Part shown: in pieces, positions 45,173-54,945 of the stretch
How the letters are laid out: every line of letters starts with the position of its first letter
How positions within the stretch are numbered: the first letter of the stretch is position 1
Source: Cohnella ginsengisoli
GTDB lineage: Bacteria; Bacillota; Bacilli; Paenibacillales; Paenibacillaceae
Assembly (NCBI RefSeq): GCF_029525555.1
Contig: NZ_JAPDHZ010000002.1
Location: forward strand, 2,269,868 to 2,333,867
Length of the DNA: 64,000 nucleotides
Direction: 5' to 3'
The notes under the pieces: model-generated
What the model was told of the DNA's origin: nothing
The model's database searches: none
What the model saw: only the letters and a program-made list of their open reading frames with translations
Program-made: the position numbers and the translations under genes

Positions 45173-47222
45173 TTACGATAGAATCTGCCACCTTTGAGGA
45201 TCGAGCCCATTGTCCGTCCACTGCTGGACGTTGCCTCCATCAAGCATGGAGCCGTCAGATACATCAAGGCTATGGCCAGAATGTTTGGCGGTCAACTTGA
45301 AATATCCGTTGCCCATATATTCGATTTTCCACAATTGCGGGTCTGCCCCCGTATCCGTCCATTGCTGCACATTTGCTCCGGCAGCCAAAGATCCGCCGGA
45401 TACGTCCAACGCTAGATTGCTGTTATTATTCGTAAGTTTATAGTATCCGTTAGACACGTAGGTAATCTTCCACTTCTGCCAGCTCTGCCCGCCGTATGTC
45501 CATTGTTGTACGTTTGCGCCCGCAGATAGTGAGCCTGCGGCCGTCTCCAATGCCTTGGAACTCTGTTTATTGATCAATCGATACACAGAGCCGGAAGTGA
45601 TTCCGCCTTCAACCGGAACGAGTTTCCATCGCTGAGGTCGGGCTCCGTTTTCTGACCACTGATGTACATTTGCTCCGTCAGATATCGACCCTGCCGATAC
45701 ATCCAGGTTTTTGCCGCTGGATGCATTTTTGAAGCGATAAATTCCTCCGCCTACATATTCTACGAACCACCTCTGGCAGCTGCATCCATTATCGCCCCAT
45801 TGCTGTACGTTCGCTCCGTCGGCGGATGAGTTGGCGTTTACTTCAAGCAGTTTACCGCTTTGCATGTTCTTGATCTTATAGCTTCCGTCCGATTGAAGCA
45901 AAAATTGCCAAATCTGAGGAGGGAGATCGTTATTCGACCATTGCTGCACATTCGCGCCGTCAAGCCCGGAACCAGCGTCTACGTCCAGATTTTTACCGCT
46001 ATGCTGAGCGACTACCTTGTAGTAGGCTCCTGACACAATGCCGACATTGACGCTGCTAAAGGTGCCGAATTTTACTTGGATGTTATGCCCTTCATTATGA
46101 AGGCCGGGTGCGGATCTTCCGGCCGACGTGACGGCTGCGACTTCATTAGGACCAGTCTGGTACAGAGCGGGCCATAAATTATCGTTGCTGGCAAGCGAGC
46201 CCCACGCGTTCGTGTCATTCAGGTACCAGTTCGTTCCATAATCTCTGCTGATCGAAATTTCATGGGTATTCGATGTCACCACTAGCCGTCCGTCCGCAAG
46301 CGATAATACGAACGGCGCTCCCGTTTGATAGGGAATCAACGTACCGATGCCGCTTGGCCAAGTCGTACCGTCGTTCGAGATTTTGTAAAAGGCGTTGCAA
46401 TTGTAGGTGCCGCATGTTTCGTAAACAACCATGTATCTTCCATCGTTCATCTTGGTCCATACGGGCATGCCCGGTCTCGATGCCGAATTTGCCGTATCCT
46501 TTACGACGAAGATTTCGTTTCCCCATGTTGCTCCCGAATCCGATGATACTTTCATGGAAATGGTCTGCGCATAGGACGGATTTTCGGTCACGTGCTTTTC
46601 GTTTGCATACATGACTCCGATACGCCCATTATCCAGTGCGTAAAAATAAGGTTCATAAACGCCTTTGTCCGGATTGCCAAGCGAACCTGGCGTTCCGTTA
46701 TTCTGGTCGATTATACTCAGCAAGGTCCAGGAAACGCCGCCGTTCGTGCTTTTATAAACAGGCAATTTGTAGGACTCCTGCCAGCGGACGGATCGGGCCG
46801 CCATCAATAAATCTCCGTTGCCCAGTTGAATGATGTGTCCGTTATCGAGATCTCTCCCCGGATCTGCAAGGGTCGAAATCGTCGTCCAAGACCTTCCATT
46901 GTTCGTGCTTTTCGAAATTTGCAGCTTGTTGCCTCCGTTGACGTCATACGTGTAACCGTTATTATCGTAAATGGTGTAGACGATAAGCCAGTCCCCATTT
47001 GACATTTTCGTCATTCTCGGGAATTGCGATCCGAATTTGCCAGGGGCGATCCCTCTGGCGTCGGGCCCCGCATCCGTGTAATTGGGAACGTTGTTGATCA
47101 GCACCGGCGAGCCCCAGACGATAGGACCGCTGTCGGCAGCCGCGTGAGCGGAATTCGGATAAAAGATGAACACGCATACGGCAGTCAGGCAAAAAAAAGA
47201 TGAAGCTGTACATGGATTTCAT
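45173..47222 (-). CDS. Secreted BNR-propeller (sialidase-superfamily) protein with ricin-type lectin domains (signal peptide frame broken at an A8 run)
   Basis: About 682 residues after correction. ATG at 47222 follows GAGGAGGAG. Seven rather than eight bases in the run 47191-47198 gives the signal peptide MKSMYSFIFFCLTAVCVFIF...AHA continuous with the enzyme. Residues about 30-390 form a propeller with Asp-box motifs (SKSTNNGRSW, SSDSGATW). They share KFGSQFPRM, DLDNGHIIQL, SVRWQESYKLPVYKS and GSLGNPDKGVYEP with two other proteins in this window. Residues about 395-680 carry six GANVQQW-type repeats, i.e. two ricin-type beta-trefoils (CBM13) that bind polysaccharide. Sialidase (GH33) or exo-arabinanase (GH93) activity is possible; the arginine triad of true sialidases was not identified. 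Confidence 0.83.
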
Positions 47223-47385
47223 CAAATGAACTCCTCCTCAAGATTAAATGTGAAGCGCATTGATACCAGCCGGACTTTAAAAAAACCTTTTTTGGATCAA
47301 ACCTCCTTTTTCTTTTGAATGTTTAAGCAAGATATGAATGCGCTTTCTCGCACTTTTATTATAAAAAGCTTAAGCGAGCCAAAAA

Positions 47386-47403
47386 TATATCAAGAATGAT
47401 ATA
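47386..47403. promoter_or_regulatory. Inverted repeat upstream of the secreted BNR/ricin gene
   Basis: TATATCAAGAATGATATA has perfect 6-bp arms in an AT-rich region 165 bases upstream of the start. A GAATGCGCTTTC element resembling a LacI/CcpA site lies at 47334-47345. Roles are inferred only. Confidence 0.3.
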
Positions 47404-47422
47404 AAATCGTATTAAGTCGGCT

Positions 47423-47458
47423 AAAAAAAAGAGCTTGCAGCCTTATCGGCCTGCAAGC
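47423..47458 (-). terminator. Terminator of the importer / GH-BNR operon
   Basis: On the minus strand GCTTGCAG and CTGCAAGC form a stem around 10 bases, followed by TCTTTTTTTTAG. It lies 11 bases past the stop at 47469. Confidence 0.8.
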
Positions 47459-47468
47459 GCTGGTCGCG

Positions 47469-49655
47469 TTATTCCAATTTTCCGATGCACATCTGCATGT
47501 GATGTCCGCCGCTCTTGCGAGCCTCCGAATTGAGCAGCAGGAAGCGGTTGTCCTCAAGCGCATAGAGGCTGGGCCACAGATGAACGTTAAACGGCTTGGG
47601 CTCGATTGTATACCAGGACTCGCCGTCGTCCTTGCTCACCGAAATTGCCCCCGAATTCGAGGTCACCAGCCAAGTGCCGTCCTGCAGCTGCTCAAAGTAC
47701 GGACCCCCATGCTGATCAGGAATGAACGTACCGTTGCCCGCTTCCCAATGAACGCCGTCATTCGAGATTTTATACGTAATGGCGGCCGATACGCACTGAT
47801 ACATGACCAGATGAACAACCTCCAGAACGACGATATACCGGCCATCCTGCAATCTCCTCCATACCGGCATCCCTGGCCGAAGATGAGGACTGGCAGGGTC
47901 CCACGCGACCCAAATCTCTTCTCCCCACGTTCTGCCGTCGTCTTCGGATATTTTTTGCGAGATGATCTGACTATAATAAGGAGGCTCAATCACATGCTTC
48001 TCGCTTGCGTACATAACGGAGAGACGACCGTCATCCAGACGGTAGAAATGCGGTTCATATACGCCTTTATCCGGATTGCCAAGGCTGCCCGGCGAACCGT
48101 TCATCTCGTCAATCGTTGACAGGAATGCCCAGCTGCGGCCGCCATCCGTGCTTTTGTAAACATGCAACTGATACGATTCATGCCATCTGACGGAACGGCA
48201 GCTCAGCAGCAAATCGCCATTGTCGAGCTGAATAAGCTGACCATTATCCAAGTCTCTTGCAGGATGGCTGAGAACGGCTATCTTTTCCCACGACTGCCCT
48301 TTATCCTGACTGACCGCGAACTCCAGCCTGTTGCCTCCGTTTGCATCATAGGTATATCCGTTATTGTCATAGATCGTATAGACGGTAAGCCATGATCCAT
48401 CCTGCAGGAACACCATTCGTCCATATTGCGATCCGAATTTGCCAGGGGGCGAATAACGAGCATCAAGTCCAAGGTCTTCAAAGACCGGAATATCGTGAAT
48501 AAGGACAGGCTTCTCCCAAGTTGCTGCAATTGTTCCTTGTGCTTTCATAGAATCGTCTCCATCTCTCTTGGTAGATTTGCCGGTCAGACTGCGGAATAAT
48601 TCGATCTCTTCATGCCGGTAAGGAGTGCCGTCAGGCTTATAAATATCATGCTGCCAAGCGCTGAAGTCCAGGTCCATATGCATAATCCAGTCCCATGGTT
48701 CATGGGTTTGCGTCTTCCCGTTAACGAGGCCCCAATGGAAGCAGGCAATGCCTTCCTCCCGATAAAGCGGAAGATGCTCTTTCACTTCATTATGAAAAGG
48801 CCGGTGCAGCCATTCCGTAATGAACAGCGGCCGCTCGTATGCCTTAAATGCCTCGATCAGCTCCTTGGAACGTTCAACCGGGCCATAATAATGAAAAGAT
48901 ACAACGTCGGATAATTCCACTGCCCGCTCCTCGATTAAGGTAAGCTCACCAGGACGACAACGTTCGAAATAGTCATGATAAAAATCCCACGGAGCTGTCG
49001 TTAGCGGCTGAACAGGTTCCATCTCGCGGGCCCAGGCAAATGCCGCCTCCATCGCCTTCAAACTCTTATTCACATTGCCGTAACCGCCCGATCCGGAGTT
49101 CCCTGGTTCATTCCAAATATCCCATGCGAGAATTCGCTTATCATTTCGGTATTTGCCTACCAATTCTTTAACAAACCGCTCCATATCCGGCCAATTATCC
49201 TGGTTGTCCGCCATATGGTAAGTAGGGTTGACCGAGTGCTCGATCATTCTTGGCGGATGTCCGCCATGATGGCCCGGAACCGGATCCGGCTGTTTGCCGA
49301 AACGCGGCTTGTACCCCGTGGCAAATTCAACAGGACCTCTTCCGCAATCATCGAAAAAAATCGGCATCAGCTTCATGCCATAAGCTTCAATTAAATCGAG
49401 GAAGGCGTCAAAGCGCGACATAAAGCCGTCATGCTGATACTTCCATACTTCAAACGGAAGCAGCATACGAATACTGTTAATCCCCGTATAAGCAGCAAGC
49501 GCTAATTCTTTCTCGATAACGCCCCTAACTTTATCGTGATTATATTCCTGCCAAATCTCGGTGATACCGAGGCAGTTGCTAGGAACAAAATTGCAGCCGA
49601 CGATCCAGCCTTGTTCGCTATACCAGTTCCATGCTTTTTCTTTAGACCAGATCAA
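47469..49655 (-). CDS. Two-domain glycosidase: clan GH-A TIM barrel fused to a BNR propeller, cytoplasmic
   Basis: 728 residues, no signal peptide. Residues about 1-365 form a (beta/alpha)8 barrel of clan GH-A (GH5/cellulase-like), with acid/base Glu in ILAWDIWNEPGNSG and nucleophile Glu in PLFITEWLHRP. Residues about 375-728 are a BNR propeller homologous to the proteins at 45173 and 56127 (KFGSQYGRM, DLDNGQLIQLDNGDLLLSCRSVRW as blocks, GSLGNPDKGVYEPHF, Asp-boxes SEDDGRTW and SKDDGESW). The start is TTG at 49655 behind GGAGGGAT. It is the last gene of the importer operon starting at 52865, so it should cut imported oligosaccharides at two different linkages. I know of no named family with this exact pairing. 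Confidence 0.82.
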   Translation of the reverse strand: MIWSKEKAWNWYSEQGWIVGCNFVPSNCLGITEIWQEYNHDKVRGVIEKELALAAYTGINSIRMLLPFEVWKYQHDGFMSRFDAFLDLIEAYGMKLMPIFFDDCGRGPVEFATGYKPRFGKQPDPVPGHHGGHPPRMIEHSVNPTYHMADNQDNWPDMERFVKELVGKYRNDKRILAWDIWNEPGNSGSGGYGNVNKSLKAMEAAFAWAREMEPVQPLTTAPWDFYHDYFERCRPGELTLIEERAVELSDVVSFHYYGPVERSKELIEAFKAYERPLFITEWLHRPFHNEVKEHLPLYREEGIACFHWGLVNGKTQTHEPWDWIMHMDLDFSAWQHDIYKPDGTPYRHEEIELFRSLTGKSTKRDGDDSMKAQGTIAATWEKPVLIHDIPVFEDLGLDARYSPPGKFGSQYGRMVFLQDGSWLTVYTIYDNNGYTYDANGGNRLEFAVSQDKGQSWEKIAVLSHPARDLDNGQLIQLDNGDLLLSCRSVRWHESYQLHVYKSTDGGRSWAFLSTIDEMNGSPGSLGNPDKGVYEPHFYRLDDGRLSVMYASEKHVIEPPYYSQIISQKISEDDGRTWGEEIWVAWDPASPHLRPGMPVWRRLQDGRYIVVLEVVHLVMYQCVSAAITYKISNDGVHWEAGNGTFIPDQHGGPYFEQLQDGTWLVTSNSGAISVSKDDGESWYTIEPKPFNVHLWPSLYALEDNRFLLLNSEARKSGGHHMQMCIGKLE

Positions 49656-49673
49656 GTTTATCCCTCCGATGCC

Positions 49674-50516
49674 TTACTTGATTCCCGTCATCGCGATACC
49701 GCTGACGAAGAAACGTTGCGCGAATAAATAAGCGACAAGCGTCGGTATGGATGCCAGCAGCAACCCTGTCAGTACGAAGCTGTAGTCCGTTCCGTACTTG
49801 CCGGCGAACAAGGCGATAGCCGCCTGGATCGGCCGGAACTGCTCGGAGTTGGTCAGCAGCAGCGGGTACAGCAGGTCATTCCAGTTACCCATGAAAATAA
49901 ATACGCCAAGCGTAACGAAAGCCGGTTTGCAGAGCGGCAGCATGATCTGAAAGAAGATTCGGAATTCACTTGCGCCGTCGATTCTACCGGACTCCTCGAG
50001 GTCCTTCGGAAGCGTAAGGAAAAACTGTCGCATCATAAAGATGCCAAAAGCATCTGCCGCCCTCGGAATAATAAGACCCTGATACGTATCGATCATCCCA
50101 AGCTTGTAGATAATCAGGAACAGCGGCGTCATCGTCACCTGGAATGGAATCATCATCGTACAAAGAATAAGAATAAACAGCACATTTTTCCCTTTGAACG
50201 GCAGCCTGGCGAATGCATAACCAGCCAGCGAATTCAGGAACAGGGCAATAGCCACAACGGAGCAAGAGAAAACCAGAGAATTAAGGAAATACCGGCCAAA
50301 CGGAACTTCCGACCAAATCTTCGCGTACGTGCTGAAATCATAATGAGCCGGCAGCAGACGCTGAGGCGATCCGAGTACTTCCCCCATCGGTTTGACCGAT
50401 GTACTCGCCATCCAGATAAATGGGAATATCGTAGCGACAGCAAGGGCAAGCAGGAGCAGAATGATGATCCAGCGGCCCAGGTCTATACCTTTTTGACGAT
50501 TCATGGTGGAATCCAC
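49674..50516 (-). CDS. CUT1 ABC importer permease, second subunit
   Basis: A 280-residue MalG-type permease with six helices, the EAA loop LEESGRIDGASEFRIFFQIMLP and the end RFFVSGIAMTGIK. GTG at 50516 behind GGGAGGCAAAGAA is chosen as start; an ATG at 50504 is the alternative. It follows the first permease by 16 bases and precedes the GH-BNR gene by 18 bases. Confidence 0.88.
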   Translation of the reverse strand: MDSTMNRQKGIDLGRWIIILLLLALAVATIFPFIWMASTSVKPMGEVLGSPQRLLPAHYDFSTYAKIWSEVPFGRYFLNSLVFSCSVVAIALFLNSLAGYAFARLPFKGKNVLFILILCTMMIPFQVTMTPLFLIIYKLGMIDTYQGLIIPRAADAFGIFMMRQFFLTLPKDLEESGRIDGASEFRIFFQIMLPLCKPAFVTLGVFIFMGNWNDLLYPLLLTNSEQFRPIQAAIALFAGKYGTDYSFVLTGLLLASIPTLVAYLFAQRFFVSGIAMTGIK

Positions 50517-50532
50517 TTCTTTGCCTCCCTCT

Positions 50533-51421
50533 TCAGAAGTTTTGTTCGGACTTCCGTCCCATTCGCAAATTAATCATCGTGACGACCAGAATAAGGATGA
50601 AGAGCAGAATGGCGCTTGCGATCCCGGGCCCCATCTCGTTCGTCACGAACGCTTTATCGTAAATGTATTGTACGATTGTTTCCGTCTTGAACATCGGTCC
50701 CCCCCTTAGTCGTCACATAGACCTGGTCGAACACTTGGAACGAACCGATAATGGAGGTAATGACAACAAAAGCGATGGAGGTTGCAATCGACGGAAGCGT
50801 AATTCGGAAAAACATAGCTGTCCTGCCAGCCCCGTCAATCTCCGCCGCTTCGTACAAGCTTTCGGGTACGCCCTGCAGCGCAGCAAGCAGGATGATCATG
50901 GTGAATCCAAAGCTCTTGTACACACTGATTAGAATAATAGCCGGCATCGCCCATGTCGTATCATTAAACACATCGACGACAGGCAGACCGAACTGGCGCA
51001 TGAGCGCCGGAACGATGCCGATATTAAAGTCGAACATCATCGCAATCGCCATGGCGATAATCGTCATCGAGCAGACCACTGGAAGGAAATAAACCGTGCG
51101 GAACACGATGTTCAGGCGGGATCTCTTATTAATCGCAACGGCAACGAGAAGGCTGAGCGCGATTTGCAGGGGAACATTGCCTACGACGAAGTAGATCGTA
51201 TTCTTCAGACTGTTCCAGAAACGGTCATCCTCAAGCACCGTATGGTAATTGTCAAAGCCGATAAATTTAAAATTCTGAAGCATGATATCAAAGCTGAACA
51301 AGCTTGAGATCAGTGAGAATAAGAGCGGAACAATGACAAATACCGCCATTACGACCAGGCTGGGCAATACAAACAAAAAACCGACGGCAGATTTGTTCCA
51401 GGCAAGTCCCTTCCAGTTCAT
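50533..51421 (-). CDS. CUT1 ABC importer permease, first subunit (frame broken at a C7 run)
   Basis: A MalF-type permease of about 295 residues. The EAA loop LYEAAEIDGAGRTAMFFRITLP is present. As printed the frame ends after TTKGGTDVQDG. With six instead of seven bases in 50699-50705 it continues KGGPMFKTETIVQYIYDKAF to RKSEQNF and stops at 50533, supplying the last membrane helix that otherwise would be missing. GGAAGGAGA precedes the ATG at 51421. Confidence 0.86.
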
Positions 51422-51449
51422 AGGCGTCTCCTTCCTCAAACAAAGGGAT

Positions 51450-51482
51450 GGGGAAGCCCGGGCCTAAAGCCCGGCACTTCCC
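51450..51482. other. Intercistronic stem-loop after the solute-binding gene
   Basis: GGGAAGCCCGGGC pairs with GCCCGGCACTTCCC (one bulged base) around CTAAA. There is no T-run. It lies in the 81-base gap between the binding-protein and permease genes and probably keeps binding-protein mRNA more abundant. Confidence 0.65.
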
Positions 51483-51502
51483 TGCTGTCCCTTGCAGTTC
51501 AA

Positions 51503-52865
51503 TTATCGTTCCGTAGCCAAAATTTTATCGAGATCGATGGATGCCTGATCAAGCGTGCTTTGCACATCGGATTTTTTTGAGCAGAATTTGATCAAAGTAC
51601 TTTTGGAATACTTCCGTCAGGATTTTGCTGGAATTCGAGATACCGACCAGCCATGGTTGACCGATGTCGGCCGATTTCATGAATATATCCAGATCCGGAT
51701 TGGCTGCGAGAATTTCCGGATCGCCTGCAAGATCGGTACGTACCGGCGGGAAGCCGATCTTCGTAGACCATTCTTTTTGCGTATCCTTCTCGAACCACCA
51801 CTGCGCGAATTTGTAAACAGCGTTCTTTACGTTCTCATCCTTCGCGCCTTTATTCGTCAGGTGCATGGACAAGCCGGAGCCGAAGGTGACTTGCTTCGCA
51901 GGTCCGGCAGGCATAAGCGCGATACCGTAGTCGACTTTAGCCGCCTTGAACTGCGGGGACATCCAAGGGCCATCGTACATCATGCCAAGCTTGCCGGAAG
52001 CAAACATCTTGAGGTTATCGCTGTTAGGGGCGGGCGAAACCTTCTTATTGATCGCCAGATCCGCCCAATATTTAATCGCTTCTACCGCTTCAGGCTTGTT
52101 GATCAGCGAAGTTTTGTTTGAATAATCGATAACGTCGCCGCCGTTCGCCCATATCATCTGCGGAAGGTATACCCAGCTGGAGGAAATGGTCATGCCGTAT
52201 TGGCCTTTTTTCGTATCGGTCATTTTGACGGCCCAGTCCGCCATTTCGTCCCAAGTGGTCGGCGGCTTCGCTGGATCAAGACCGGCCGCTTTCACCATAT
52301 TCTTGTTGTAGTAAAGCGCATGAGCAAAGTAGTTCATCGGGAAGCCGATGAAGTGATCTTTATAATGCAGCAGTTGGTCGTAGCCTTTTGGCAAGAGGGA
52401 GGTATCAATCATGTTGTTCGCGTAGAAATCATCAACAGGCGCGATTACGCCAAGGTCGGCATATTTAGCGATATTCTCAGGACCGAATGCGATAAAGTCC
52501 GGTCCTTGACCGGATGCGGTCGCCGTCGTCAACTTCTGGTAAAGAACATCCCAGTTCATAATTTCCATCTTGACTTGGATCTCATCCTGGGATTCGTTGA
52601 ACTTCTTGACCAGCGACTCCAGAACCGGGCGATCCGAACCGGAGAAACCGTTCCAGTACGTAATGGTAACCTTGCCCTCAGGTTTCGTATCCGTCTGCTT
52701 CGTTTCCTCTGCCGTGGTTGGTGAAGCCGATTCTGTATTTCCTGCCGATGGATTGCCGTTACTGCCGGAATTGCTGGTATTGCTATTGCCGTTACCGCAC
52801 GCCGAAGCGATCAGCAGTGTGGCGCAGATCGTTACTAACCAACTGCCCCGTTTCCATTTGTTCAT
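51503..52865 (-). CDS. Extracellular solute-binding lipoprotein (frame broken at a T7 run near its end)
   Basis: A family 1 sugar-binding lipoprotein of about 453 residues. The start at 52865 (MNKWKRGSW) follows AGGAGGG; the lipobox is LIASAC and an Asn/Ser/Gly tether follows. The frame as printed ends KKIRCAKHA. Six instead of seven bases in 51572-51578 gives LLKKSDVQSTLDQASIDLDK and a stop at 51503. It is the first gene of the operon binding protein - permease - permease - GH-BNR. Its promoter carries a consensus cre site and a TATACTAA-type operator, so it is probably under both carbon catabolite and AraR-type control. Confidence 0.87.
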
Positions 52866-52889
52866 AGAACTAACCCTCCTGCTTTCATT

Positions 52890-52904
52890 TTGTAATCGCT
52901 TACT
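52890..52904. promoter_or_regulatory. Catabolite responsive element (cre), full consensus match
   Basis: TTGTAATCGCTTACT fits WTGNAANCGNWNNCW at every position. It lies 25 bases upstream of the binding-protein start and 8 bases downstream of a TATACT -10 candidate (52918-52913, minus), a repressing position for CcpA. Confidence 0.7.
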
Positions 52905-52939
52905 ACAACTTAAGTATAGAATTCGGAGTGACCCCATTC

Positions 52940-52957
52940 TATAACAAGCTTAGTATG
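52940..52957. promoter_or_regulatory. AraR-type operator candidate, importer promoter
   Basis: Read on the minus strand the site begins CATACTAAGCTTG and ends TTATA. It shares its left half with the perfect palindrome at 54821-54838 and matches its own reverse complement at 12 of 18 positions. Confidence 0.45.
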
Positions 52958-52965
52958 AACTTAAC

Positions 52966-54720
52966 TTATTCTCCAAGCACGATAGAACGAATCGTTTCAA
53001 GCGGCAGCTTGGGCTTCCGATCATAGGTTAACAACCCGTTGATTTCCTGTTCGACATCCGTAATTTGCGTATAACAGAAGCCCTGTACAAGCGTTGAACG
53101 CTGCAGGGCACCGAAGACCGCCCTCAGTCTCTTCTCCAGGTCCTCCTCGCTGTCAGCTCCGGAGTAACCCCAGCCTTCCCATTCGCTACGCTGAAAGGAG
53201 ATACCGCCAAATTCCGTGACAAGAACCGGCTCTCCGGCATAAGCATACCCGCCAACATGCATCTCTCTCTTCTGAGGGGCATCCGTTGCTCCTTCAACGG
53301 TGGAGTAACGATCAAGCAGAACGCCTTCACGCCACTCATAATCATGAACGGTATACAGATCGGATTTGACATGCTCCCAGCCATCATTAGATATAACAGG
53401 GCGGCTTATATCCAGGGACTTGGTCAAATGATAGAGCGTCATCGCGTGATGCTGCTGCTGCTCATCAATGAGAATATTAGGAACGCCCCAGCTCTCATTA
53501 ATGGGGACCCATACCACGACACAGGGATGATTGTAATCGCGCTTGATCGCTTCCTGCCATTCCTGCATCATTCGTTCTACATACTGCTCGGAATAAGCGT
53601 AAGCATTCGCCATTTCGCCCCATACAAGCAAGCCCAGTTTATCGCATAAATGGAGGAACAACGGATCCTCTATCTTCTGATGCTTGCGCGTACCATTGAA
53701 GCCCATCGCTTTGGTCAATTCCACATCCTGCTTCAAAGCTTCATAGCTTGGAGCGGTCATAATTCCGTCCGGAAAATAGCCCTGATCGAGCACCAGTCTC
53801 ATATAATAAGGCCTGTTATTCAGACAAAGCTTGCCGTTCTCCACGGAGATTTTGCGCATCCCGAAATAGCTGGTTACTTGATCGATTGCCTTCCCGTTCA
53901 CCTTGATCGTAAACTCGACGTCGTACAGATTAGGACGCTCGGGAGACCACCAGCGGCCAAGTCCGTGGTCATTATAATCATGCAGGGCAATGGTTCGTGT
54001 CAGGCTTGAATGCGTAAGCTGATGCTCTTCTTCAGCAGCGAGCTCCTCGCCGAATTTAATTTTTGTATTTATAGTTACCTGTCCTTCAGCTTCATCCAAG
54101 CCGTGTACAAAGTATTGAATCCTGATCTCATTACGGTCGATATCCGGGTCATACTTCACCCGCTCAAGAGAGACGGCCGGCAAAGCCTCCAGCCACACCG
54201 ATTGCCAGATCCCGGTTGTTCTTGTATAGAAAATAATCTCGCTTTTTTCCTTCCAATACTGCTTCCCGCGAGGCAAAGTAACATCCCGGCTGTAATCCTC
54301 CGCCCGGACGACAACCTCGTTTTCCCCATCGCGCAGCGCAAGTCCGATATCGGCTGAGAATGGCGTATGTCCGCCTTCATGTCTTGCTACCAGTACGCCG
54401 TTTACCCACACCACTGCACTGTAATCAACAGCTCCGAAATGCAGCATCAGTCTGCGGCCCTTCCAGTCTTCCGACAGTTCGAAAGCTTTGCGGTACCAGA
54501 CGATATCATGAAAAGCCGTTTCTCCTATTCCGCTGAGCTCGCTTTGATAACAGAAAGGGACATTAATTTTTCTCGAGAAGGAATGACTTCTGTACCAGCC
54601 TTCTTTCATGCCGACGTTCTTATCGTCGTACTCGAAGCCCCATTCCCCATTTAGACTCATCCATTCCTTACGGACGAACTGCGGCCTGGGATATTCCGCT
54701 CTACTAGCTTCTTTTTTCAA
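52966..54720 (-). CDS. Glycoside hydrolase family 2 enzyme (beta-glycosidase), cytoplasmic
   Basis: 584 residues, no signal peptide. GH2 order: jelly roll with EYPRPQFVRKEWMSLNGEWGF (conserved block) and DYSAVVWVNGVLVARHEGGH, immunoglobulin-like domain, TIM barrel with acid/base Glu in VVWVPINESWG and nucleophile Glu in VLVTEFGGISF. The length resembles compact beta-galactosidase or beta-glucuronidase-type members. TTG at 54720 is chosen as start because GGAGGTAAGGGA precedes it; an ATG at 54798 lies upstream inside the promoter region. It is divergent from the AraR-type repressor gene, with a perfect operator palindrome between them, and its stop is 100 bases from the importer start. Confidence 0.86.
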   Translation of the reverse strand: MKKEASRAEYPRPQFVRKEWMSLNGEWGFEYDDKNVGMKEGWYRSHSFSRKINVPFCYQSELSGIGETAFHDIVWYRKAFELSEDWKGRRLMLHFGAVDYSAVVWVNGVLVARHEGGHTPFSADIGLALRDGENEVVVRAEDYSRDVTLPRGKQYWKEKSEIIFYTRTTGIWQSVWLEALPAVSLERVKYDPDIDRNEIRIQYFVHGLDEAEGQVTINTKIKFGEELAAEEEHQLTHSSLTRTIALHDYNDHGLGRWWSPERPNLYDVEFTIKVNGKAIDQVTSYFGMRKISVENGKLCLNNRPYYMRLVLDQGYFPDGIMTAPSYEALKQDVELTKAMGFNGTRKHQKIEDPLFLHLCDKLGLLVWGEMANAYAYSEQYVERMMQEWQEAIKRDYNHPCVVVWVPINESWGVPNILIDEQQQHHAMTLYHLTKSLDISRPVISNDGWEHVKSDLYTVHDYEWREGVLLDRYSTVEGATDAPQKREMHVGGYAYAGEPVLVTEFGGISFQRSEWEGWGYSGADSEEDLEKRLRAVFGALQRSTLVQGFCYTQITDVEQEINGLLTYDRKPKLPLETIRSIVLGE

Positions 54721-54766
54721 TTCCCTTACCTCCGCTCCAAATTTCTCTTTTGCGCAGCCCAATTGA

Positions 54767-54781
54767 TGAATACGCTTTCTA
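54767..54781. promoter_or_regulatory. cre-like site upstream of the GH2 gene
   Basis: TGAATACGCTTTCTA; read on the minus strand TAGAAAGCGTATTCA deviates from the cre consensus at one position. It lies 47 bases upstream of the TTG start. Confidence 0.4.
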
Positions 54782-54820
54782 ATTAGCGATCTTAGCATAC
54801 AGGTTGAAGGTAAACGATTA

Positions 54821-54838
54821 TATACTAAATTTAGTATA
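54821..54838. promoter_or_regulatory. Perfect 18-bp palindromic operator between the GH2 and AraR-type genes
   Basis: TATACTAAATTTAGTATA equals its own reverse complement. It overlaps a TATAAT -10 box of the GH2 promoter (minus strand, 54822-54817). A further half site TTAGTATA lies at 54916-54923, between the repressor promoter and its start codon, and related sites stand at 52940 and 57383. It is the most likely binding site of the adjacent GntR/LacI-type repressor. Confidence 0.7.
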
Positions 54839-54866
54839 ATTTCGAAAATGACTCATAATATAAACT

Positions 54867-54896
54867 TTGACAACGCCGTTCCTTCACCGATATGAT
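54867..54896 (+). promoter_or_regulatory. Promoter of the AraR-type repressor gene
   Basis: TTGACA (54867-54872) and TATGAT (54891-54896) are 18 bases apart. The half operator TTAGTATA follows 19 bases later, which suggests autorepression. Confidence 0.7.
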
Positions 54897-54945
54897 AGAA
54901 TAAACAATTTTTAGGTTAGTATATTTTTCGTAGGAGATGGCTCAT

